This document shows, piece after piece, positions 1 through 4,460 of a DNA stretch of 6,723 nt (position 1 is the first letter of the stretch; each line of letters begins with the position of its first letter). The DNA is taken from NCBI GenBank assembly GCA_937902695.1, contig CALFNI010000302.1, positions 1-6,723 of the forward strand, written 5' to 3'. Source of the stretch: an uncultured Rhodanobacteraceae bacterium. GTDB taxonomy: Bacteria; Pseudomonadota; Gammaproteobacteria; Xanthomonadales; Rhodanobacteraceae. The position numbers and the translations under genes are program-made. A model generated the notes under the pieces. The model ran no database searches, was not told the DNA's origin, and saw only the letters and a program-made list of their open reading frames with translations.

Positions 1-28
1 GGTCGGTCGATGGTTCGAACATGGACAT
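1..28 (-). CDS. possible 5' end of a gene running off the left edge
   Basis: On the minus strand an ATG at 28-26 (second ATG at 22-20) opens a frame reading MSMFEPSTD up to the window edge. Only nine codons are visible, so no family can be named. It lies 122 nt downstream of the yceF stop on the same strand, and a TAGACT hexamer at 82-77 could be its -10 box, although no good -35 stands in front of it. No clear Shine-Dalgarno precedes either ATG. It could equally be chance. Confidence 0.25.
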
Positions 29-117
29 GCGAAGACCCGTGTCGGGACGTGCCGGTTCTGTGGCACGCCCGGCAGGAGTCTAGCCGCGCGCCGCCGCAGC
101 GCCCGTAAACCCGTCGC

Positions 118-134
118 GTTTCGGCGGCCGAAAC
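118..134 (-). other. hairpin downstream of yceF
   Basis: A perfect 7-bp stem (GTTTCGG at 118-124 against CCGAAAC at 128-134) with a 3-nt loop lies 17 nt beyond the yceF stop codon. No uridine run follows it on the minus strand, so it is not a canonical intrinsic terminator. It may protect the 3' end of the yceF mRNA or assist a factor-dependent stop. Confidence 0.4.
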
Positions 135-150
135 CCCTGAGCGGCCATTT

Positions 151-756
151 TCAGGCGCCGGGCTGCCAAGGCAGCGTGAATCCTGCGCCCCGCAGCAGGC
201 GCGAGAGCAGGATCAGCGGCAGGCCGATCAGCGCGGTCGGGTCGGTCGATTCGATGCGCTCGAACAGCGCGATGCCGGCGCCCTCGGCCTTGAAGCCGCC
301 GGCGGCGTCGAGCGGATTGTCGCGCTCGACGTAGCGGGCGATCTCGTCCGCCGAGAGCGGCCGGAACACGACCTCGGTGCGGTCGATTGCGGCGTTGACC
401 GCTCCCGATCGCGTATCGACGAGGCAGACCGCCGTATGGAAGACGACCGTGCGGCCGGCGCTCGCGGCGAGCTGCGCGCGCGCGCGTTCGGGCGTCCCGG
501 GCTTGCCGATCGGGCGGCCGTCGAGCTCGGCGACCTGGTCGCTGCCGATGACGAGCGCACCGGGCGCGCCTGCCGCGACGGCGCGGGCCTTCGCTTCGGC
601 GAGGCGCGCCGCCAGCGCGGCGGGGGTTTCCCCGGCACCGGGCGTCTCGTCGACGTCGGGGGCGACGACGTCGAAATCGGCGACGAGACGCGCCAGCAGC
701 TCGCGCCGGTAGCGCGAGGTCGAGGCGAGCACGATGCGTGGATTCGGGGCGCTCAG
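151..756 (-). CDS. yceF: Maf/YceF-type nucleotide pyrophosphatase (m7GTP pyrophosphatase)
   Basis: Maf/HAM1-fold enzyme that hydrolyses a non-canonical nucleoside triphosphate to the monophosphate and PPi in the cytosol; the E. coli YceF subfamily prefers 7-methyl-GTP. Seen here, numbered from the CTG at 756: the LASTSxxRRELL phosphate-binding start (10-21), IGSDQV (70-75), GKPGT (84-88), GGFKAEG (153-159) and DPTALIGLPL (172-181). GSDQ, rather than the GADT form typical of YhdE-type dTTP/UTP enzymes, and the FKAEG block point to YceF. Length is 201 aa, close to E. coli YceF. Start: the first ordinary start codon is GTG at 732, but it would begin inside the first beta strand (residue 9, just before LASTS) and has no Shine-Dalgarno. 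A CTG at 756-754, overlapping the TGA of the upstream gene as CTGA, gives the normal N-terminus (MSAPNPRIVLAS). The start is inferred and the family is certain. It lies next to yceD as in E. coli, but on the opposite strand. Confidence 0.93.
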   Translation of the reverse strand: MSAPNPRIVLASTSRYRRELLARLVADFDVVAPDVDETPGAGETPAALAARLAEAKARAVAAGAPGALVIGSDQVAELDGRPIGKPGTPERARAQLAASAGRTVVFHTAVCLVDTRSGAVNAAIDRTEVVFRPLSADEIARYVERDNPLDAAGGFKAEGAGIALFERIESTDPTALIGLPLILLSRLLRGAGFTLPWQPGA

Positions 757-1208
757 GACTGCGCGTCCGTGGCGCGAACGGCTTGGGCGGCGCGCGCGGC
801 TTCAAGCTCGCCGCGGACCGCAGCGAGCCGCTCCAGCTGCCCGGCGAGGGCCGATTTCGCGCCCGCGAGCGCGCCGCGCGCCGATTCGAGTTCGGCGATC
901 GTCGCGGTGGCTGCGTTTTCCTTGAGCCAGAGCCGGTGCGCGAGGAGATCGCGGAGCGCCGCCTGCACCTGCGGCTCGGCGACCAGCGTCGCGCGCGCCG
1001 AAAGCTGCGCCGACGGCGGCAGCGCCGTGACGAGCGGCGGGATCTCGCGAAGGCGCGCCCGGCACTCGTGCAACTCCGATTCGAGCGCGTCGGCCTCGTC
1101 CATGATCGCGGCAAGCAGCGCCGGACGGCGCCGGAGCTGGCGTTCGCGGAGCCAGAATCCGGCGAGGATCAGTGCAGCCGCTACGATGGTCGCGATCGCG
1201 TAGATCAA
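753..1208 (-). CDS. unrecognised single-pass membrane protein with coiled coil
   Basis: I do not recognise this 151-aa protein. Residues 2-19 (IYAIATIVAAALILAGFW) form one hydrophobic helix, followed by the basic stretch RERQLRRRP. This suggests an inner-membrane anchor with the C-terminal part in the cytoplasm under the positive-inside rule. The rest is rich in Ala, Leu, Glu and Arg and helical: a first amphipathic stretch at about 30-58 and a second, coiled-coil-like stretch at about 100-145. A Pro-rich break (IPPLVTALPPS) lies between them. There is one Cys (about residue 49) and no catalytic motif. The start is TTG at 1208, supported by an AGGAG box 6 nt upstream. The stop overlaps the CTG proposed for yceF, so the two genes are probably transcribed and translated together. 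Third-position GC is high and the frame is free of stops, which fits a real gene. A septum, envelope-scaffold or sensor role would be guesswork. Confidence 0.75.
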   Translation of the reverse strand: MIYAIATIVAAALILAGFWLRERQLRRRPALLAAIMDEADALESELHECRARLREIPPLVTALPPSAQLSARATLVAEPQVQAALRDLLAHRLWLKENAATATIAELESARGALAGAKSALAGQLERLAAVRGELEAARAAQAVRATDAQS

Positions 1209-1214
1209 GGGCGA

Positions 1215-1219
1215 CTCCT
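1215..1219 (-). promoter_or_regulatory. Shine-Dalgarno that fixes a TTG start
   Basis: AGGAG on the minus strand, 6 nt upstream of the TTG at 1208-1206. The strength and spacing are the main reason to accept this non-ATG start for the membrane/coiled-coil gene. Confidence 0.7.
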
Positions 1220-1226
1220 GTTTCGC

Positions 1227-1289
1227 GGGAGCGGCTTCTGCCGCGAGCTCCTCCGAAGAGGCATGGATCGCGGCTGAAGGCGCCCCTCC
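1227..1289. repeat. REP-like inverted pair (GGAGCGG...CCGCGA family)
   Basis: Two degenerate copies of one short palindromic unit face each other. The left copy (1227-1246, plus strand) is GGGAGCGGCTTCTGCCGCGA, with a GCGGC/GCCGC stem and a TTCT loop. The right copy (1289-1267, minus strand) keeps GGGGCG and TCAGCCGCGAT but has one stem substitution. Between them CCTC-CGAA-GAGG (1250-1261) forms a further small hairpin. The arrangement is that of a REP doublet (REPIN), a non-autonomous element moved by RAYT transposases. Two more copies of the unit occur at 2203-2255. The similarity to xanthomonad and pseudomonad REPs is from memory. The pair ends just upstream of the membrane-protein Shine-Dalgarno, so it would lie in that gene's leader or promoter. 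Confidence 0.5.
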
Positions 1290-1357
1290 AGCGTATCGGT
1301 GCTAGTCTGCAGCGCGTTCATGTACTGCGGCAAACCAGCCCTGGATCGGCCGTTCGG

Positions 1358-1386
1358 TTGACAGCGGAGGGGTCAAAACCTACCAT
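1358..1386 (+). promoter_or_regulatory. sigma70-type promoter of yceD-rpmF
   Basis: Perfect TTGACA at 1358-1363, a 17-nt spacer, then TACCAT at 1381-1386 (4 of 6 to TATAAT). Transcription should begin at about 1392-1394, only 2-4 nt before the yceD ATG. A GGAGGGG at 1366-1372 falls in the spacer and is too far from the ATG to act as its ribosome-binding site. Confidence 0.6.
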
Positions 1387-1395
1387 CGCGCGCCC

Positions 1396-1896
1396 ATGTC
1401 AGTCGCCCTGCCCGAACGCGTGGATGCGTCGCGCATGGTGCAAGCGCGGCGCTTCTTCGCAGGCAAGCTGCCGCTCGCATCGTTTCGACGGTTGCGCGAG
1501 AGCCTTGCGGCTGTCGAGGGCGAGGCGAGCTACGAGCTGGAGTTCGGCAAGGACGAGCTGGGCGTCGCCTATCTCGCGGTGCGCGTCGATGCCGATCTGC
1601 CGCTGACCTGTCAGAGGACGCTCGAAGCCTATCGGGAGCCGGTGCATGTCGACCAGCGGCTCGGCCTGATCGGCGAGGAGAGCGAGGAGGCGGCACTGCC
1701 GCCTGGCTACGAACCGCTGCTGATCCCGGATGGAGAGCTGAGTCTCGCCGACGTGATCGAGGACGAATTGATACTCGCGCTGCCGGTGGTGCCGCTGAAA
1801 CCCGGCGCGCCGCTCGAATGGCACGACGAAGGCGCGGTCGAGGAGAGCGAACCGAATCCGTTCGCCGCGCTCGGCACGCTCAGGAAGAAGCGTTAG
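1396..1896 (+). CDS. yceD: YceD / DUF177 protein, 23S rRNA accumulation
   Basis: DUF177 protein of 166 aa (E. coli YceD is about 173). The family is tied to 23S rRNA accumulation and is almost always encoded beside rpmF, as here; the biochemical mechanism is not settled. Visible hallmarks are the N-terminal LPxxVDxxRMVQARRxFxGKLPL region (5-27), the acidic core EDELILALPVVPL (122-134) and the C-terminal NPFAALxxLRKKR (154-166). The family's mid-protein Cys-pair site reads CQRT (72-75), so the second Cys of E. coli CQRC is missing and metal binding there is unlikely. Start ATG at 1396: the protein aligns with E. coli YceD from its first residues, there is no upstream in-frame start and no Shine-Dalgarno, and the predicted transcription start is almost at the ATG. 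The mRNA is therefore probably leaderless. rpmF follows after 84 nt. Confidence 0.93.
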   Translation: MSVALPERVDASRMVQARRFFAGKLPLASFRRLRESLAAVEGEASYELEFGKDELGVAYLAVRVDADLPLTCQRTLEAYREPVHVDQRLGLIGEESEEAALPPGYEPLLIPDGELSLADVIEDELILALPVVPLKPGAPLEWHDEGAVEESEPNPFAALGTLRKKR

Positions 1897-1907
1897 AACC
1901 GTTTCAT

Positions 1908-1946
1908 CGGCCGTGACGGCCGCAAGCCCGCGGACGCCACGTCCGC
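1908..1946 (+). other. two tandem hairpins in the yceD-rpmF gap
   Basis: First, CGGCCG-TGA-CGGCCG (1908-1922), a 6-bp stem. Second, GCGGACG-CCA-CGTCCGC (1930-1946), a perfect 7-bp stem. Neither is followed by a uridine run, so they are not intrinsic terminators. They stand 34-72 nt ahead of the rpmF ATG and could be an RNA processing or pausing site, or a binding site for translational control of bL32. The function is inferred; the stems are seen. Confidence 0.45.
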
Positions 1947-1980
1947 AACGAAAGACTCAAGATTCACTGGAGCTCAGGTC

Positions 1981-2175
1981 ATGGCAGTCGCCAAGAGTCG
2001 CAAATCCCCCTCCCGCCGCGGTATGCGCCGCGCCCACGATGCGCTGTCCGCCAGGCAGCTCTCGACCGATCCCACGTCGGGCGAGGTGCACCTTCGCCAT
2101 CACGTGACGAAGGACGGCTACTACCGCGGCAAGAAGGTCATCGAGACGAAGTCGCCGGCGCAGGACGAGGATTGA
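1981..2175 (+). CDS. rpmF: 50S ribosomal protein bL32
   Basis: bL32 of the large ribosomal subunit, 64 aa. It begins [20 protein letters not shown], then has [10 protein letters not shown] (32-41) and the signature [10 protein letters not shown] (45-54), all matching E. coli L32. It has no cysteines, so it is the zinc-free (C-) form. After VI it carries the acidic tail [10 protein letters not shown], about seven residues beyond the end of the 57-aa E. coli protein. Start ATG at 1981 with GGAG at 1969-1972 and 8-nt spacing. It probably shares the yceD transcript, since I see no separate promoter in the 84-nt gap. What follows is a REP-like pair and fabH, not plsX. Confidence 0.97.
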   Translation: MAVAKSRKSPSRRGMRRAHDALSARQLSTDPTSGEVHLRHHVTKDGYYRGKKVIETKSPAQDED

Positions 2176-2200
2176 TCCTCCCGCACCACGTTTCGCGGGC

Positions 2201-2230
2201 TTGAATCGCGGCTGACCCCGCTCCTACATT
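2201..2230 (+). promoter_or_regulatory. possible fabH promoter overlapping a REP copy
   Basis: TTGAAT at 2201-2206 (4 of 6 to TTGACA), an 18-nt spacer, and TACATT at 2225-2230 (4 of 6 to TATAAT). Transcription would start near 2237. The TACA of the -10 is the outer end of the minus-strand REP copy at 2228-2203, so the match may simply be repeat sequence. If the promoter is real, the leader to the CTG start is about 43 nt and holds the 2244-2253 palindrome. Confidence 0.35.
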
Positions 2231-2255
2231 GTGTGGTGGGAGCGGCGCGCCGCGA
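2203..2255. repeat. second REP-like inverted pair, rpmF-fabH gap
   Basis: The minus-strand copy 2228-2203 begins TGTAGGAGCGG and ends TCAGCCGCGATT; the plus-strand copy 2236-2255 is GTGGGAGCGGCGCGCCGCGA. They are the same unit as at 1227-1289 but point outward, with their GGAGCGG ends facing across 7 nt. Those ends pair as CCGCTCC (2218-2224) with GGAGCGG (2239-2245). By hand alignment the minus-strand copy matches the 1227 copy at 16 of 19 positions and the 1289 copy at 18 of 23. Confidence 0.5.
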
Positions 2256-2267
2256 CGCTTCGTTGCC

Positions 2268-2273
2268 GGGAGA
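2268..2273 (+). promoter_or_regulatory. Shine-Dalgarno supporting a CTG start of fabH
   Basis: GGGAGA, with its GGAG core (2269-2272) 7 nt before the CTG at 2280. It is the only good ribosome-binding site near the fabH N-terminus and has no ATG, GTG or TTG at a suitable distance in frame. Confidence 0.65.
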
Positions 2274-2279
2274 TTTCCT

Positions 2280-3251
2280 CTGATCTACTCACGCATCGCC
2301 GGCACCGGCAGCTATTTGCCGGAAAAGGTCGTTACCAACGCCGATCTGGAGAAGGTCGTCGATACGACCGACGAGTGGATCGCCTCGCGCACCGGCATCC
2401 GCGAGCGGCGGCGCGCCGCCGACGGCGAGACGACCGGCGATCTGGCGTTCTACGCGGCGACGCACGCGCTCGACGCGGCCGGCGTCAAGGCCAGCGAGCT
2501 CGATCTGATCGTGCTCGGCACGACGACGCCGGATCTCATCTTTCCGTCCACCGCGTGCCTGCTGCAGCATCGCCTCGGCGCGAACGGCTGCGCGGCATTC
2601 GACGTCAACGCGGCCTGCTCGGGCTTCCTCTACGCGCTCGGCATCGCCGACCAGTTCATCCGCAGCGGGCAGGCGAAGAAGGCGCTCGTCGTCGGCTCCG
2701 AGACGCTGTCGCGCATGATCGACTGGACCGACCGCTCCACCTGCGTCCTCTTCGGCGACGGCGCCGGCGCGGTCGTGCTGGAGCCGTCGAGCGAGCCCGG
2801 CATCATCACCACGAAGCTCCATGCCGACGGCGGCTACAAGCACCTCCTCTACAACCCGGTCGGCGTCTCGGCCGGCTTCCGCGACGACGAGCCGAACCAC
2901 GGCATCCGCGTCATGATGACCGGCAACGAAGTGTTCAAGGTCGCCGTGAAGACGCTCGACCGCATCGTCGGCGAGACGCTGGACGCTGCGAACATGCACG
3001 AATCGGATGTCGACTGGCTGATTCCGCACCAGGCGAACCTGCGCATCATCGAGGCGACCGCGAAGCGCCTGAAGCTGTCGATGGATCGCGTCGTCGTCAC
3101 CGTCGACCGGCACGGCAACACGTCGTCGGGTTCCGTGCCGCTCGCACTCGACGAAGCCGTGCGCTCGGGCAGGATCCAGCGCGGACAGACGGTTTTGCTC
3201 GAGGCGTTCGGTGGTGGGTTTACATGGTCCTCGGCGTTGTTGAAGTACTGA
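2280..3251 (+). CDS. fabH: beta-ketoacyl-ACP synthase III
   Basis: KAS III, the cytosolic thiolase-fold enzyme that condenses an acyl-CoA primer (acetyl-CoA in most FabHs) with malonyl-ACP to start each fatty acid. The product is 323 aa from CTG at 2280 (E. coli 317). The catalytic triad is complete: Cys113 in AACSGF, His250 in [10 protein letters not shown], Asn280 in [18 protein letters not shown] (6-15), [13 protein letters not shown] (31-43) and the terminal EAFGGGFTW (308-316) match E. coli. Phe88 sits at the chain-gate position of E. coli Phe87, which suggests a short straight primer. Start: a TTG at 2229 would add 17 residues, lacks a Shine-Dalgarno and lies upstream of the predicted transcription start. 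The CTG gives [15 protein letters not shown], matching the usual N-terminus, with GGAG 7 nt ahead. plsX, its usual upstream neighbour in E. coli, is missing. A REPIN-like palindrome separates it from fabD. Confidence 0.97.
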   Translation: MIYSRIAGTGSYLPEKVVTNADLEKVVDTTDEWIASRTGIRERRRAADGETTGDLAFYAATHALDAAGVKASELDLIVLGTTTPDLIFPSTACLLQHRLGANGCAAFDVNAACSGFLYALGIADQFIRSGQAKKALVVGSETLSRMIDWTDRSTCVLFGDGAGAVVLEPSSEPGIITTKLHADGGYKHLLYNPVGVSAGFRDDEPNHGIRVMMTGNEVFKVAVKTLDRIVGETLDAANMHESDVDWLIPHQANLRIIEATAKRLKLSMDRVVVTVDRHGNTSSGSVPLALDEAVRSGRIQRGQTVLLEAFGGGFTWSSALLKY

Positions 3252-3281
3252 GTACGCGCGCGAGCGCACGATGACATCAGC

Positions 3282-3365
3282 TCGTCGTCCCCGCGAAGGC
3301 GGGGACCCGGCGCCTTCGGCGGCTGGAGCAGCGCCGCTAGGTTCCCGCTTGCGCGGGAACGACGA
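3282..3365. repeat. REPIN-like bipartite palindrome between fabH and fabD
   Basis: An 84-bp element with 26-nt inverted ends (3282-3307 and 3340-3365) identical at 22 of 26 positions. Each end is itself a perfect 8-bp hairpin: GTCCCCGC-GAAG-GCGGGGAC (3287-3306) and GTTCCCGC-TTGC-GCGGGAAC (3341-3360). The middle can also pair (CGGCGC near 3308-3313 with GCGCCG at 3331-3336), so the whole unit folds on itself. The CGTC-xCCCGCG...GCGGG core is the widespread proteobacterial intergenic palindrome that yields 'VPAQAGT/RASGN' pseudo-peptides when translated. It is unrelated in sequence to the GGAGCGG repeats. It lies in the presumed fabH-fabD transcript and ends 8 nt before the fabD Shine-Dalgarno, so it could stabilise the fabH mRNA or act as a partial transcription or translation block. 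Confidence 0.8.
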
Positions 3366-3384
3366 AGAATAACGAGGCCACGAC

Positions 3385-4335
3385 ATGGCTGACACGCACG
3401 CAAACCTCGCTTTCGTCTTCCCCGGCCAGGGCTCGCAATCGATCGGCATGCTGGCCGAGCTTTCCGAGCTGCATCCGGGTGTCCGCCAGACGTTCGCCGA
3501 AGCGTCTGATGGCGCGTCCGTCGACCTCTGGGCGCTCTCGCAGGGCGGTCCCGAGCAGATGCTCAACCGCACCGAATACACGCAGCCCGCGCTGCTCGCG
3601 GCCGGCGTCGCCGTGTGGCGCGCCTGGCTCGAAGCCGGCGGCCCGCGGCCGGCGCGGCTTGCGGGCCACAGCCTCGGCGAATACACCGCGCTCGTCGCGG
3701 CCGGCACGCTGTCGCTTGCCGACGCCGCGCATCTCGTGCGCATCCGCGGCCAGGCGATGCAGGAAGCAGCGCCCGAGGGCGAGGGCGCGATGGCAGCCGT
3801 GCTCGGCGCCGAGGACGCGCTCGTCGAAGAGGTCTGCCGCGAGGTGGCGGGCGATCGCGTGGTCGTGCCGGCGAACTACAACTCGCCGGGACAGATCGTG
3901 ATCGGCGGTCATGCCGACGCCATCGATCGTGCCCTGGCGGCGCTGACCGCACGCGGCGTGCGCAAGGTCGTGAAGCTCGCCGTCAGCGTGCCCTCGCACA
4001 CGCCGCTGATGCGCGAGGCCGCGAACCGGCTCGTCGAGGCGATGAGCGCGTACGAATGGAAGACGCCGTCGATCCCGATCGTGCAGAACGTCGATGCGTC
4101 GGTGCACACCGGCGTCGCGGCGATCCGCGATGCGCTCGCGCGGCAGCTGTACCTGCCGGTGCGCTGGACGCAATGCGTCGGCGTGCTCGCGAAGGCCGGC
4201 GCGACGCACGTCGTCGAATGCGGGCCCGGCAAGGTGCTCGCGGGGCTGGTCAAGCGCATCGACAAGTCGGTGGAAGCGCGTTCGCTCGGCACGCCGGGCG
4301 AGTTCGATTCGACGCTGCAGGATCTGCGCGGCTAG
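3385..4335 (+). CDS. fabD: malonyl-CoA:ACP transacylase
   Basis: Transfers malonyl from CoA to the phosphopantetheine arm of AcpP, feeding every FabH and FabF condensation; cytosolic. 316 aa, close to the E. coli 309. The sequence shows FPGQGSQ (12-18, oxyanion-hole Gln15), the nucleophile elbow GHSLGE with Ser96 (94-99), Arg121 in VRIRGQAMQ that binds the malonyl carboxylate, the partner His205 in SVPSHTPLM, and the C-terminal QLYLPVRW (254-261) and ECGPGKVL (278-285). All key residues are present. Start ATG at 3385 with GAGG at 3374-3377 and 7-nt spacing. The 133-nt gap from fabH is filled mostly by the REPIN-like palindrome. No promoter is evident there, so fabD is probably read from the fabH transcript. 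fabG follows after 125 nt. Confidence 0.98.
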   Translation: MADTHANLAFVFPGQGSQSIGMLAELSELHPGVRQTFAEASDGASVDLWALSQGGPEQMLNRTEYTQPALLAAGVAVWRAWLEAGGPRPARLAGHSLGEYTALVAAGTLSLADAAHLVRIRGQAMQEAAPEGEGAMAAVLGAEDALVEEVCREVAGDRVVVPANYNSPGQIVIGGHADAIDRALAALTARGVRKVVKLAVSVPSHTPLMREAANRLVEAMSAYEWKTPSIPIVQNVDASVHTGVAAIRDALARQLYLPVRWTQCVGVLAKAGATHVVECGPGKVLAGLVKRIDKSVEARSLGTPGEFDSTLQDLRG

Positions 4336-4397
4336 AGTTCGCGGCGCACGATTCGCCCCGGCCGCTCGCAACCGGCGCAACGCTGCCGCCGGGCGCA

Positions 4398-4426
4398 TGG
4401 ACGTTCGCCGCCCGCCTGTGTAACGT
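4398..4426 (+). promoter_or_regulatory. weak candidate promoter for fabG
   Basis: TGGACG at 4398-4403 (4 of 6), a 17-nt spacer, and TAACGT at 4421-4426 (3 of 6). A start near 4433 would give a leader of about 28 nt. The 125-nt fabD-fabG gap is long for a tightly coupled pair, which makes an internal promoter plausible, but the match alone is poor. Confidence 0.22.
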
Positions 4427-4447
4427 GCGCGCCCTCGGACCCGACGC

Positions 4448-4452
4448 GAAGG
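4448..4452 (+). promoter_or_regulatory. Shine-Dalgarno choosing the second fabG ATG
   Basis: GAAGG, 8 nt before the ATG at 4461 but only 2 nt before the in-frame ATG at 4455. The spacing favours 4461. Confidence 0.55.
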
Positions 4453-4460
4453 CGATGCCA

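Noticed and set aside
12..20. GGTTCGAAC resembling a tRNA T-loop
   Set aside because: No matching acceptor, D-arm or anticodon arm can be built around it. It is also explained by the FEP codons of the possible minus-strand frame.
241..250. GGTCGGTCGA repeated at 1-10 and 241-250
   Set aside because: A 10-11-base match in GC-rich DNA. The second copy encodes the conserved STDPT of YceF, so chance is the simpler explanation.
80..1114. 344-codon Arg-rich frame on the minus strand
   Set aside because: It overlaps both yceF and the coiled-coil gene in another frame, has extreme Arg/Ala content and no recognisable domain.
436..1203. 255-codon plus-strand frame
   Set aside because: Antisense to yceF and the coiled-coil gene; low-complexity Arg/Ala/Ser composition and no ribosome-binding site.
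2229..2279. 17-residue N-terminal extension of FabH from TTG at 2229
   Set aside because: No Shine-Dalgarno, no resemblance to FabH N-termini, and it overlaps repeat sequence and the likely promoter.
2289..3743. 484-codon open frame on the minus strand
   Set aside because: It lies antisense to fabH and the start of fabD, whose catalytic motifs are complete. Its composition (Arg/Ala-rich) is a by-product of GC-rich third positions, and it crosses the REPIN palindrome.
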